A stretch of DNA of 64,000 nt, taken from positions 62,001 to 126,000 of the forward strand of contig NZ_JOEA01000023.1 of NCBI RefSeq assembly GCF_000719115.1, read 5' to 3'. This DNA is from Lentzea albidocapillata. Lineage in GTDB: Bacteria > Actinomycetota > Actinomycetes > Mycobacteriales > Pseudonocardiaceae. Of the stretch, positions 15,273 to 23,561 are shown piece by piece; the stretch's first letter is position 1, and each line of letters begins with the position of its first letter. The translations under genes and the position numbers were made by a program. The notes below the pieces were generated by a model. The model was not told the origin of the DNA. It saw only the letters and a list, made by a program, of their open reading frames with translations, and did not search any database.

Positions 15273-15981
15273 AAAGACGACACGTCAGGATGATCGTAGG
15301 GAGTTCGCAAGGGCAGGATGCCGTAGTACGGCCGGATTCGTCACCGTAGTGGCGCTCGCCGGCGACATGGCGGTCGCCGTGAACTGCCGCGAGTATCGAC
15401 GGCACGATCACCACCTGGCACTTCGAGTGCAAGCGTTACACGCAACCCCGAAGCTGCTGGGCGCGGCCTTTGGACGCAGAAGTCAGGAGCGCGCATGATC
15501 CCCATGTGGACGGTCGAGCACGTTGCCGTTCGGCGGCAGCACAGACGCAAGTACCCGCGTGTCGACGACAAGAAGATCCGCGAACAGGAACATCCAGTCC
15601 CGCATGAAGATGCGCCACCTTGATGAGAGCCACCCACTGTGAACCGACGTCCGGACTCCTGTCTACGTGTGACCGGCGGTCGCAGCCGCTCCTGATAACG
15701 CACCGAGGTCGCGTACACATCGCCGTCCTCCAGTTCTTCGGCCGGCACCTATGCGCCCGCCGTCGCCAGCGACGCGCCGTGGCCTCGCCCACGATCATCG
15801 CTCGCAGTGCCTTCCCCCGACCGCCGAACCTACGAATTGGGCACATGCCCAAGCGAAACATGTTATTTGCGCAGCGCAAGCGTTGTCTAACGCAATGGTC
15901 GTCAGGTCAGCCGAGACGGGCGGTCGGCCACCGACTTCAGCATCGTCATCGCGCACCGCCGCAACGGTGCTTCGTCCATCG
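15273..15981. other. Degraded region with one regulatory palindrome
   Basis: About 700 bases with only short, conflicting frames. A 42-codon ORF (15495-15623, MIPMWTVEHVAV...) has no recognisable match. A TTGC-N5-GCAA palindrome lies at 15867-15879. I take the region to be eroded genes next to the universal-stress remnant. Confidence 0.4.
15867..15879 (+). promoter_or_regulatory. TTGC-N5-GCAA palindrome in a degraded region
   Basis: TTGC-GCAGC-GCAA followed by GCGTTGTCTAACGC, which lines up with the sequence after the copies at 11532 (CAGTTATCTATTCG) and 34001 (CATTTGTCTATTGC). No gene remains downstream on this strand. Confidence 0.45.
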
Positions 15982-16083
15982 TCATAGAGGGCCAGGGCAG
16001 GTACATGTGCTCGTACACCGGCCATCGGACGATGTGTGTTCCGCTGCGTCCGAGCCGTCGACTCCCACCACGACCGGTTCGTT
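15982..16083 (-). pseudogene. Universal stress protein, N-terminal stub
   Basis: From GTG 16083 the minus strand reads VNEPVVVGVDGSDAAEH, the unmistakable first strand and ATP-loop start of a UspA-domain protein. The frame then degenerates and stops at 15982 after 33 codons; a neighbouring frame carries no clear continuation. It overlaps the end of the membrane-protein operon at 16083. Confidence 0.6.
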
Positions 16084-16421
16084 CACCTGGCTTTCCCTTT
16101 CAGTGGCCTGGTAACGCCGGTCCGGCCTCGTCCGGTCGGCACGACGGCCGCCAACAGCCCTACGAGAACCACGCGCAGATGCAGGACCAAGGCGTCTTCC
16201 TCGATTCCGGCGTAGGCGATGGCGCTGTACCAGATGGCGAGACCGGCGCCGTAGAGCCGGGCGTGGCGGCTGTTCCAGGCACAAGCGAGGCCGAGGAGTC
16301 CGGTGCACAGCAGCAGAATCCGATGTGGTTCACCGATGTCCGGAAAGCCGGACAGGCCGGAAGCCACCTGCGCCGCGCCGACAAGCAGGACGATGACCTG
16401 CGGTCTACTCAGTCGTCCCAC
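16083..16421 (-). CDS. Small multi-pass membrane protein
   Basis: A 112-aa protein from GTG 16421, which lies inside the last codons of the upstream gene. Three to four hydrophobic helices: VIVLLVGAAQVASGLSGF, ILLLCTGLLGLACAWNS, LYGAGLAIWYSAIAYAGI, LRVVLVGLLAAVVPTG. It is the third gene of a three-gene overlapping operon of membrane proteins. Family not recognised; the helix pattern resembles other short actinobacterial membrane proteins near SPW-repeat genes. Confidence 0.6.
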   Translation of the reverse strand: MGRLSRPQVIVLLVGAAQVASGLSGFPDIGEPHRILLLCTGLLGLACAWNSRHARLYGAGLAIWYSAIAYAGIEEDALVLHLRVVLVGLLAAVVPTGRGRTGVTRPLKGKAR

Positions 16422-16615
16422 CGTTCCCTCACAGGCACTCCGCGACGAACAATCCCCACGACTCCTACGACGACGCACCCGATACCCAGCACCAACACGT
16501 CGAAGTTGAGCGCGAGACCGCCACCGACCGTGATCGTGACGCCGGCGCTCGTCAACAGGAGGTAGCGCCGGATCGGGTACCGCCGCCGCGGGCGTTCTTC
16601 GAGCAACATCGTCAT
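16409..16615 (-). CDS. Small two-helix membrane protein
   Basis: A 68-aa protein. A basic cytoplasmic N-terminus (ERPRRRYPIRRY) precedes TM1 (LLLTSAGVTITVGGGLALNF) and TM2 (VLVLGIGCVVVGVVGIV), then a short charged tail. Its ATG overlaps the stop of the SPW gene as ATGA, and its end overlaps the next gene by 13 bases. Role unknown. Confidence 0.65.
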   Translation of the reverse strand: MTMLLEERPRRRYPIRRYLLLTSAGVTITVGGGLALNFDVLVLGIGCVVVGVVGIVRRGVPVRERWDD

Positions 16616-17100
16616 CCCATCCTCGACGTGTCACCGGGGTAGGCGTCGAACCGCGGCTTCGACCGGGCTCGCCACGAGATCGCCGTGCTCACCAACGCGA
16701 GCGCGATGACGACGAGACCGACGACGACGACGTTGACCGCCTCGCCTGGTGTGTCGTAGGCCAACAGCAGCGGCGTGGCCACGAGCCAGCCGCCGAGGGC
16801 GACGGTGACCCAGTCGAGCCACGGGATCGACCGCGGCGAGATTGCGCGGGTCAGTGCGACGACGGCGATCACGGTTCCCGTGACGAGCTCGTTCCAGCGT
16901 TCCGCGGCGGTGTGGTCGAAGCTGACCGCAGCGAGCAACAGCCAGACCGCGGCCAGGAAGGTCAACGCGTTCGGCACCGCCGCAAGTCCGCCCCGATCGT
17001 GGAGGTGCCGAGCGGGATAGCGCGCCCGTGACGGTTGGCGGGTGCCGTTGAGCTCGCTCAGTGGTGTTTGCACGGAGGGCTGGTTTCTGGGGGGCGTCAT
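16612..17100 (-). CDS. SPW-repeat membrane protein
   Basis: A 162-aa protein from ATG 17100; the frame is open further up but without a plausible start. About 45 residues of hydrophilic N-terminus lead into four TM helices: ALTFLAAVWLLLAAVSF, ELVTGTVIAVVALTRAI, WVTVALGGWLVATPLLLAY, VVVVGLVVIALALVSTAI. The motif SPRSIPWLDWVTVALGGW is the SPW signature. First gene of the operon 17100 to 16083. Confidence 0.8.
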   Translation of the reverse strand: MTPPRNQPSVQTPLSELNGTRQPSRARYPARHLHDRGGLAAVPNALTFLAAVWLLLAAVSFDHTAAERWNELVTGTVIAVVALTRAISPRSIPWLDWVTVALGGWLVATPLLLAYDTPGEAVNVVVVGLVVIALALVSTAISWRARSKPRFDAYPGDTSRMG

Positions 17101-17313
17101 GCGAGTCGGGTACCGCCATGGGCGCCCGCGACACCTGCACGCCACCGGTTCACCGCACCGTAACACCGGTAACGAAACGATCTCACCATTCCAAGTCAAG
17201 AAAGCCTCTACACACAAATCCAGCCTGGGCAACCTTTGCGGGTTCGTCTGCCTGTCCTCAGCACAGCAGCAACAAGTACCGGTGCGCAGCCGGGAGCCAA
17301 GCAGCGCGGTCCT

Positions 17314-17681
17314 AGCGGCGCCTGCCCACGACGGCAACGGTCCACCTGGGCCTGTTCACGTTCGGCAGCACTCGAGCGATCGCACTCACCACCACGACGG
17401 CCTTCGTCCACCAGGGCATCTCGAAGACGCTGTTGCTCATCGCGCTGTTGGCCGGCGGGTACCTCATCACCAACCTCTGGACGCGGCACCGCGGGGGAAG
17501 GGACTCGATCCAGTTGACCGACGGCATCAACCAGCACGTGCTCAAGGTCGTCAATGACCTCGCCGCCGAGTTCGGCGGCACACTCCCGAGGCCGTCCGTG
17601 CTGGAGACCACGGCCGACGGTCAGCGTGGCTCGTCCGGTTCCTCCTCGCGCTCGCCCGCCTCGTCCTCACGGCGGCGGTAG
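17314..17681 (+). pseudogene. Remnant: hydrophobic segment joined to a helical domain related to 35003-35233
   Basis: An open stretch contains a hydrophobic helix (KTLLLIALLAGGYLITNLW) and then INQHVLKVVNDLAAEFGGTLPRPSV, which parallels RHVMEVTNGLAAEFSGVLARPVV in the small protein at 35003. After about 17620 it runs over the convergent SPW gene in a meaningless frame. There is no good start codon or ribosome site. Probably a chimera of two eroded genes. Confidence 0.4.
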
Positions 17682-18178
17682 GTGCTCGCGGCGCTCAACG
17701 ACGCCATCGCGACCACGACCGCACCGACCACGAGATCGTTGATGACGGCTTCAGGGGTTGCTTCCGGGCGGCTGTAGCCGAGTGTGAGAGGCGCAATCAC
17801 GAGCCAGATGCCCAGTGCGAGGTTGACGATGCTGAACCATGCCACCCGCATCGGCGCGAAGGTGCGCACGATCGCGAGTACAGCAATGACGCCACCGATG
17901 ACCACGTCGTTCCAGCGAGCCTGAGGCGCGGTGTCGTAGCCCAGCGCGAACGGCGCCAGCACCAGCCACAGCCCCGCCAGGAACGTGAGGCCGCTGGCAG
18001 TGGCGGCGCCGAGGGGTTCGCGGGTGTCCAGCGCCAGCGGTGCCCCGTACGGATAGACCAGCGGTGTGTACCCATAGAGCCGTAGCTCCCGAGGTGTGAT
18101 CTCGGCTGCCTCCCTGCGAGCGGATGTCTGCTCGTCAGGCCGAGTCCTGCCTGGTGATCCGAAAACCATGATCCTCAC
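17621..18178 (-). CDS. SPW-repeat membrane protein
   Basis: About 185 aa from GTG 18178, whose first bases overlap the stop of the upstream gene (GTGA); ATG 18169 is the alternative. A 55-residue hydrophilic N-terminus is followed by four TM helices in two pairs: GLTFLAGLWLVLAPFALGY, WNDVVIGGVIAVLAIVRTF, RVAWFSIVNLALGIWLVIAPLTLGY, NDLVVGAVVVAMASLSA. The APMRVAWFSIVNLALGIWLV segment is the SPW-type repeat. The C-terminus is acidic (EREEEPDEP). Function unknown. Confidence 0.82.
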   Translation of the reverse strand: MRIMVFGSPGRTRPDEQTSARREAAEITPRELRLYGYTPLVYPYGAPLALDTREPLGAATASGLTFLAGLWLVLAPFALGYDTAPQARWNDVVIGGVIAVLAIVRTFAPMRVAWFSIVNLALGIWLVIAPLTLGYSRPEATPEAVINDLVVGAVVVAMASLSAASTYRRREDEAGEREEEPDEPR

Positions 18179-18621
18179 TCCTGTCCAGGTCGGGCGCGGA
18201 GGCGGTAGGTGGTCGTGGCGCTCACCGAGGCCATGACCGCGATGACCGCGCCTGCGGAGATGTCGACCGCGATGGCCGAAGGGGCATCTGGTCCCTCGTA
18301 GCCCAGTACGAACGGCGACACGATCAGCCACAGGCCAAGCACGCCGTTGATGACGCTGAACCACGGCGCCTCTTTCGGCGCGAACACCCGCACCACTGCG
18401 AGCAACGCCACGACGACGCCCAGGACGATCTCGTTCCAGTACCCCTGCACGGCGCCGCCCGTTGTCCCGAAGCCGAGCACAAACGGCGCCAGCACGAGCC
18501 AGACGCCGGCCAGGAAGTTCACCGCGCTCGCCACGCTCACGGCCACAGGTAGGCCCCAACGCTTCTCGGTCTCGTGCCACTCGACGTAGCCGGGCTCGTG
18601 CCGTTGTGAACGGAAGACCAC
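18175..18621 (-). CDS. SPW-repeat membrane protein
   Basis: A 148-aa protein from ATG 18621 with the same four-helix plan as its downstream neighbour: AVNFLAGVWLVLAPFVLGF, WNEIVLGVVVALLAVVRVF, APWFSVINGVLGLWLIVSPFVLGY, ISAGAVIAVMASVSA. The two proteins are clear paralogues and are translationally coupled. GAGGAGGACGAC lies upstream of the start. Confidence 0.82.
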   Translation of the reverse strand: MVFRSQRHEPGYVEWHETEKRWGLPVAVSVASAVNFLAGVWLVLAPFVLGFGTTGGAVQGYWNEIVLGVVVALLAVVRVFAPKEAPWFSVINGVLGLWLIVSPFVLGYEGPDAPSAIAVDISAGAVIAVMASVSATTTYRLRARPGQE

Positions 18622-19018
18622 CGTCGTCCTCCTCTCTGGTGAGGCCGCTCCATTCGGGTATCCGCTCCCGGCCCTGAGACACGGTTCGTGTCCTGTTGGT
18701 TATCGCGGAGCACGAACAACACCGCCACGTCTCAGCGGCGTCACGCTCGCCTCACGACCCCGGCGCCAGGCGCATGGCGCAGCAACCGGTCGCGAATGTG
18801 GCTGGAAACTGACGAAGGAGGTGGACGGCGTGCGAAACCGTTGTGGCGCTGGTAGGCGCGGTCACGCTGGTCCTGCCGGGGGCGGCGGGAACGAGCAGGG
18901 TGGAGAGGGAGACGACTCCGCCCGCAAGAGCGGCAGGACCGCCGCGTTCGGTTGCACTGATCGGCCGGCGCTTTCCTGGCACGGGTCCGTGACGCGAATA
19001 CCAGCGCGAGCCAACCCG
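18622..19018. other. Intergenic stretch with a frameshifted secreted-protein remnant
   Basis: 397 bases. At 18812 an AAGGAGG site precedes GTG 18830; one base out of frame from it the plus strand reads TVVALVGAVTLVLPGAAGTS, a signal peptide, and on to a stop at 18990-18992. A one-base indel between start and signal peptide would explain this. Otherwise empty. Confidence 0.4.
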
Positions 19019-20038
19019 TCAACGACTCCGTGAAGCGATCTCCACGCGGAGTTCCTGCTTGTCGCCGTTGCGCACGATCATCGCCGTTACCTGCTGTCCG
19101 GGATCGGTCGCTCGCAGCGCGCCCAGCAGCGCTTCCACAGTGCGCACCTCTGTGTCGTGCAGCCGCACGATCACGTCACCGGGGCGGATGCCGGCGTCCG
19201 CGGCAGGGCCCTTCTCGTCGACGCCGAGCACGACGACCCCGGTGTCGGCCCGCACGCCGAACCGCTCCCGGATCTCGTCGGTCAGACGGCCCGCGCTGAT
19301 GCCGAGATAGGGATGTTCCGCTGTGCCGTTCTCGAGGAGCTGCTCCGCGATGTCGACCGCAGTGGCCGACGGAATGGCGAACCCGAGCGACACCGCGCCG
19401 GCCGCGGATGGGATGTAGGCCTCGTTGATGCCTATGACCTTTCCGCTGGTGTCCAGTAGAGCGCCACCGGAGTTGCCGGGTGAGATCGGGGCGTCGGTCT
19501 GAATGAGGTCCACCAACGACCTCGTCTGCGCCGCCGAACCGGGAATCTCCCGGTGCAACCCGGACACGATGCCTGCGGTGACCGAGTTCTCGAACCCGAG
19601 CGGGCTGCCGATCGCCAGCACCGGATCACCGGGACGCGGCAGTTCCTTGCTGAACTCGGCGACCGGCAGGTCCTTGCGCTCGGTCCGGACCACCGCGAGG
19701 TCGGTGATGGCGTCGGTGGCGAGCACTGTGCCGCCCGAACGCCCACCGTCGGCGTACTCCACGCTTACCTGATCCCGTCCGCCGACCACATGCTCGTTGG
19801 TCAGCACGATGTCGGAGCGGAAGACCACACCACTTCCCACGCTCGCCTCCGTGCGCACGGTGACCACGTTCGGTGACACCCGCTCGACCAGATCCGCGTA
19901 CGAGGAGCCGCCCCGCTGCATCGGAGCGCTGGTGCCGGTATCTCCCGGTGAACAGGCCACCAGCGCCAACAAGAGGGTGACCGCCGCGACGACGGTGATG
20001 AACGCGACGGTGATCTGCCTGAACTGATCGTTTCTCAC
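19019..20038 (-). CDS. HtrA/DegP-like serine protease with PDZ domain, lipoprotein
   Basis: A 339-aa protein from GTG 20038 after a perfect GGAGG site. The N-terminus is a lipoprotein signal (TLLLALVACS, lipid Cys about 29). The trypsin-like domain has His83 (LTNEHVVGG, with Glu replacing the usual Ala), Asp113 (DAITDLAVV) and Ser190 (SPGNSGGALL), so the triad is complete. One PDZ domain spans about 240-330 (TGVVVLGVDEKGPAADAGIRPGDVIVRL). It would act outside the membrane in protein quality control, like PepD/HtrA of mycobacteria. Confidence 0.92.
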   Translation of the reverse strand: MRNDQFRQITVAFITVVAAVTLLLALVACSPGDTGTSAPMQRGGSSYADLVERVSPNVVTVRTEASVGSGVVFRSDIVLTNEHVVGGRDQVSVEYADGGRSGGTVLATDAITDLAVVRTERKDLPVAEFSKELPRPGDPVLAIGSPLGFENSVTAGIVSGLHREIPGSAAQTRSLVDLIQTDAPISPGNSGGALLDTSGKVIGINEAYIPSAAGAVSLGFAIPSATAVDIAEQLLENGTAEHPYLGISAGRLTDEIRERFGVRADTGVVVLGVDEKGPAADAGIRPGDVIVRLHDTEVRTVEALLGALRATDPGQQVTAMIVRNGDKQELRVEIASRSR

Positions 20039-20186
20039 GGGTTGCCTCCGTGGTGAAGGTGAGTGGTACCTGCGGCAGGAGTTCCTCTGCGATACCGCGA
20101 AAAACCCGGTCCGCACGGGGGAATCGCGCTTCCTGCGACACCTGGCCGGGTACGTGGTGGGGACAGAGATCTCAAGGAGGAATGCC

Positions 20187-20681
20187 ATGCGAAGCCGCGC
20201 ACGAATGGCGGGACACGCGATCCATCCGATGTTGATCGTGTTTCCCCTGGGACTGCTGTTCACAGCCGTCTGCTTCGACGGGTTGTACTTCGCGACCGCC
20301 ACGACGAACTTCGCCGTAGCCGGCGCGTACACGACGGCCGCGGGAGTGCTCGGTGGTGTGCTCGCCGCCATGTTCGGCTGGGTCGACTGGTTCTCGATTC
20401 CGGGAAAGACCCGGGCCAAGCGGGTGGGGCTCATCCACGGGCTCGTCAACGGCGTGGCGCTCGCGGTCTTCGCCGTGAGCTGGCTGCTGCGACTGGACCA
20501 GGTCACGTGGCGGCCGACCGTGCTGAGCATCTCCTTCGCACTCGGCGGCCTGGTGCTCGCGGCGATCGGCGGCTGGTTGGGCGGCGAACTGGTGGAGCGC
20601 CTCGGTGTCGGCGTCGACCCCGACGCCGGGTTCGACGCGTCCAGTTCGCTGCGCGGGCACAGGCGCGCACCCGCGGCCTAA
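20187..20681 (+). CDS. DUF2231 membrane protein
   Basis: A 164-aa protein from ATG 20187, preceded by AAGGAGGAATGCC. MAGHAIHPMLIVFPLGLLFTAVCFD is the typical DUF2231 opening (GHxxHP then a TM helix). Four TM helices follow in all, with FGWVDWFSIP between 2 and 3. Family members are predicted heme-binding or transport-related inner-membrane proteins, not proven. It is divergent from the HtrA gene and convergent with the site-2 protease. Confidence 0.85.
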   Translation: MRSRARMAGHAIHPMLIVFPLGLLFTAVCFDGLYFATATTNFAVAGAYTTAAGVLGGVLAAMFGWVDWFSIPGKTRAKRVGLIHGLVNGVALAVFAVSWLLRLDQVTWRPTVLSISFALGGLVLAAIGGWLGGELVERLGVGVDPDAGFDASSSLRGHRRAPAA

Positions 20682-20685
20682 GACC

Positions 20686-21816
20686 TCAGGAACGGCCGGT
20701 GTTCAGTCCCTGAAGGGAAACCGCTCGGCTGATGTCGGTGGGCGAGACGATGCCGACGAGCCGTTCCGCTTCGAACACCAGGGCCCGGCCGTCGGTACAT
20801 CCGTTCATCCGGGTCAGCAGGTCCGCCAGCGGGTCGTCGGGCTGTACCAGTGGGATTTCCTTCGGCTCGCAGGCGACCTCGCGCAACGCGACGGAACCGC
20901 GCTGGCCGAGCGCGACCCGCTTGAGCCTGGCCAGCGTGACCATGCCCTGGAGCACGCCGTCTTCGTCGACCAGTGGAAAGGCGGAGTGCCGGCGGGCCAG
21001 CGCCACGTCCTGCAGGAACGAGCTCACACTCAGCCCGCCGTCCACGGTTTCCGGATCCGGAGTCATGACGTCCCGCACCCTCAGGCCTTCGAGCATCCTG
21101 CCGATCGTGGACTGGCGCTCCTCCTCGCTCGCCATCGTCACGATGAACAGACCGATCAGCGACCACCACAGGCCGTCGACGAGTCCGGTGAACAGCGACC
21201 ACACGCCGAGCGCGATCAGCACGAAGCCGAACCCGCGGCCGATCCTGGTGCTCCACACGGTCGCCCGGTGCGGGTCGTCCCACCACGCCCACAGCGCCGA
21301 CCGCAGGATCCGGCCACCGTCCAGCGGTGCCGCGGGCACGAGGTTGAACGCGCCCAGCACCACGTTGATGAACGCCAGGTAGGCCAGGACACCGAGCACT
21401 AGCGGATCGGCGTCCAGCATGCTCGCCAGCAAGAGGGCAGCGCCGGACACGAGCGCCACGAGCAGGCTCGTGGCCGGGCCGACCGCCGCGACCCGGAACT
21501 CGGCACCCGGTGTACGGGCCTGGCCCTTCAGCGACGCCAGACCGCCCAGCATCCAGAGAGTGATGCCCTCGACCTCCTGGCCTGTTCTGCGTGCCACGAG
21601 GGCGTGCGCGAGCTCGTGGGCCAGCAACGACGCCAGGACGAACAAGGCCGTCACAAAGCCTGCCACCAGGTAGACCCACCAGGCGTACCCTGCGGCGACG
21701 ACCGGAAGCTGACCGAAACCGATACCGGACATCAGCAACGCCACGATGACCAGCACGCTCCAGTGCAGTCCGACGCTGACACCCCAGAACCGTCCGATCT
21801 GGATGGCCGCCTTCAT
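20686..21816 (-). CDS. Site-2 (intramembrane) metalloprotease with two CBS domains, Rip3-like
   Basis: A 376-aa protein. Six TM segments carry the zinc motif HELAH (67-71) and the third ligand in PLDGGR (164-169). Residues about 250-370 are a pair of CBS domains (VRDVMTPDPETV ... GIVSPTDISRAV). This is the architecture of mycobacterial Rip3/Rv2625c, which cleaves membrane substrates under stress. Its ATG overlaps the stop of the FAD-oxidase remnant upstream (ATGA), so they were one operon. Confidence 0.92.
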   Translation of the reverse strand: MKAAIQIGRFWGVSVGLHWSVLVIVALLMSGIGFGQLPVVAAGYAWWVYLVAGFVTALFVLASLLAHELAHALVARRTGQEVEGITLWMLGGLASLKGQARTPGAEFRVAAVGPATSLLVALVSGAALLLASMLDADPLVLGVLAYLAFINVVLGAFNLVPAAPLDGGRILRSALWAWWDDPHRATVWSTRIGRGFGFVLIALGVWSLFTGLVDGLWWSLIGLFIVTMASEEERQSTIGRMLEGLRVRDVMTPDPETVDGGLSVSSFLQDVALARRHSAFPLVDEDGVLQGMVTLARLKRVALGQRGSVALREVACEPKEIPLVQPDDPLADLLTRMNGCTDGRALVFEAERLVGIVSPTDISRAVSLQGLNTGRS

Positions 21817-22461
21817 CGCATCTCCGTCCGTTCTTGGTGGGCTCGAAGCCTGAGGACGCGTTCCGGTTTCTCCTTCAGCCGGATACCCCGCACCGCGGCC
21901 GCCAGCACCTGCGCCGAATGCACCGCCCTACGACCGGTGTGCCCCTGGTGTATCTGTGTGCGGCAGGAGAAACCGTCGGCGACAACGAGGCTCGTGGTGC
22001 GCCGTGGAGCCGCAGGAGTTGTTGCCGATCATCCCGCCGATCGTGCACTGACCGTGCGTGGACGGCTTCAGTCCGAAGACGAGACCGTCCCGCCGCGTGA
22101 TCCGGTTCAGCTGGTCGAGCACAACCCCCGGCTGGCACACCACGCGTCGCTTCTCCACGTCCACCGACTCGACGCGGTCGCAGTACTTCGACCAGTCCAG
22201 CACCACGGCGTCGTTGCGGCACTCACCCGCCAGGCTGGTGCCGCCACCGCGCGACAACACGGGTGCGTCGTGATCACGGCAGATTTCGATGGCGGCAACC
22301 GCGTCCTCCACGTCGCGTGGAAGCACCACACCGATGGGCGGCTGGCGGTAGTTGGACGCGTCGGCCGCGTACAACGCCCGGTTGCCGGGATCGAACCTCA
22401 CCTCACCGCGGAGCCGCCGGGTGAGCTCGGCCGCGAGCGCGCCTGTGTTGCGGGGTGCCAT
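21813..22461 (-). pseudogene. FAD-linked oxidase (PCMH family), internally deleted
   Basis: From ATG 22461 about 150 residues match the N-terminus of FAD/FeS glycolate- or lactate-oxidase-like enzymes: RFDPGNRALYAADASNYRQPP, SRGGGTSLAGEC, GGMIGNNSCGSTAH. After about 22005 the sequence jumps, in another frame, to the C-terminal segment SLVVADGFSCRTQIHQG ... GRRAVHSAQVLA with its Cys motif, ending at 21813. Roughly 750 residues of a usual about 950-aa protein are missing at one joint. The remnant cannot work. Confidence 0.85.
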
Positions 22462-22582
22462 GCCGTCAGCTCCTTGTCTGCCTAACGCGTGCTGTCGATG
22501 GCTGCCGGTTACCACGACCAGTCCTCGCGTAGCGCCTGTGACACCACCGATACGTTGGCAACAGGACCGCAACAACAGGCTG

Positions 22583-22599
22583 TAGTCCACTGTGGACTA
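22583..22599. promoter_or_regulatory. 17-bp perfect palindrome containing TCCACTGTGGA
   Basis: TAGTCCAC-T-GTGGACTA, 8-bp arms around one base, 122 bp upstream of the FAD-oxidase remnant. The core TCCACWGTGGA recurs at 23510-23520. Confidence 0.5.
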
Positions 22600-22639
22600 A
22601 TTTCGGCAGTCGCGGATCGCATCGGCCTGCTCGGCTGGC

Positions 22640-23404
22640 TCAGCCGGACAGCCTGGCATCGCTGACGAGGAACGGAATGCCCTGCATGCAGGTCGTCGGC
22701 CTGTCAGGTGCCGGTGCGCCTTCCACAACGACCTCCTCCCCGGCCTGCAGCACCTGAGGATCTCCGCCGAGCAGCAGGAACTGCCGGCCGTCGTCGGCCC
22801 TCATCACCAGGCAGCGCGGCTCGACACCGCTCTGCACCACGCCGGTCAGCGTGATCTCGTCGGGTGTGCAGGAGGGCAGCGGTCCGTCGTCCCCGTCTCC
22901 CGCCGTCTCGATGATAGCGTCCACGGTCGTCTCCCCGGCACGGTCGAACTCGAACGTGACCGGCACCGTGGTACCCGCGAGAACGTCCTCAGAGAAGTCC
23001 AGGACCTGCAGGTGGTAGGCGAGTTGCTCGCCCGCCACGCCGTCGACCCCGCCGTCCGCGGCCAGTGGCAACTCCTGCACCTTTTCGCCGCTGCCGTCAC
23101 AGTCGCGGTCCCACCGGATCTCGACATCACCGGCGACGGGCGTGCGGACGTCCACCAGCGCGTCGGGATGGTCGGCCCGGTTGAACAGCGCGAGGCTGAT
23201 CACGCCGTCGTCTCCGGCGCGGAACGCATTGCCCTCCGGCGGGCGGAAGTGAACGTTGCGCAGCAGGATCTCGCCGAACTCCGCGTTGGTGCCGATGGTG
23301 CCGCTCTCATGCACGCGTTGGGGTTCACCGCAGGACGTGGCCGTGAGCGCCAGCAGCACTACCGCCATCGTGGACGCGACCTTCGCGATACCGGTTGGCA
23401 GCAT
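22640..23404 (-). CDS. Lipoprotein with PCuAC-like domain
   Basis: A 254-aa protein. The lipobox is TATSCGEP (Cys about 25). Residues about 45-165 form a beta-rich domain: ILLRNVHFRPPEGNAFRAGDDGVISLALFNRADHPDALVDVRTPVAGDVEIR resembles the copper-chaperone PCuAC-type domain of actinobacterial lipoproteins, but without the His/Met copper ligands in the usual places. A second small domain follows (about 180-250) with paired Cys. Extracellular, membrane-tethered; function unproven. Confidence 0.7.
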   Translation of the reverse strand: MLPTGIAKVASTMAVVLLALTATSCGEPQRVHESGTIGTNAEFGEILLRNVHFRPPEGNAFRAGDDGVISLALFNRADHPDALVDVRTPVAGDVEIRWDRDCDGSGEKVQELPLAADGGVDGVAGEQLAYHLQVLDFSEDVLAGTTVPVTFEFDRAGETTVDAIIETAGDGDDGPLPSCTPDEITLTGVVQSGVEPRCLVMRADDGRQFLLLGGDPQVLQAGEEVVVEGAPAPDRPTTCMQGIPFLVSDARLSG

Positions 23405-23509
23405 GGTCGCTCCTCTCGTGATTCGCTTGTCACCGGCTGGCTTCCCCGATGGTGCGAGCCGGAACGGTCTACAGCCGTTTGTGACTCCCCCGTTACCGGA
23501 GCATGGTGA

Positions 23510-23520
23510 TCCACAGTGGA
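23510..23520. promoter_or_regulatory. TCCACAGTGGA palindrome between divergent genes
   Basis: An 11-bp palindrome midway between the lipoprotein gene (start 23404, minus) and the AI-2E permease gene (start 23562, plus). Shares its core with the 17-bp palindrome at 22583. Confidence 0.4.
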
Positions 23521-23561
23521 CGGTCCAGTTTCAGCAGCGCACAGGAGGCTAACCAGTCTCC

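Noticed and set aside
21604..22485. Plus-strand ORF of 293 aa
   Set aside because: Antisense to the site-2 protease and the FAD-oxidase remnant, whose conserved motifs fix the minus strand as coding.
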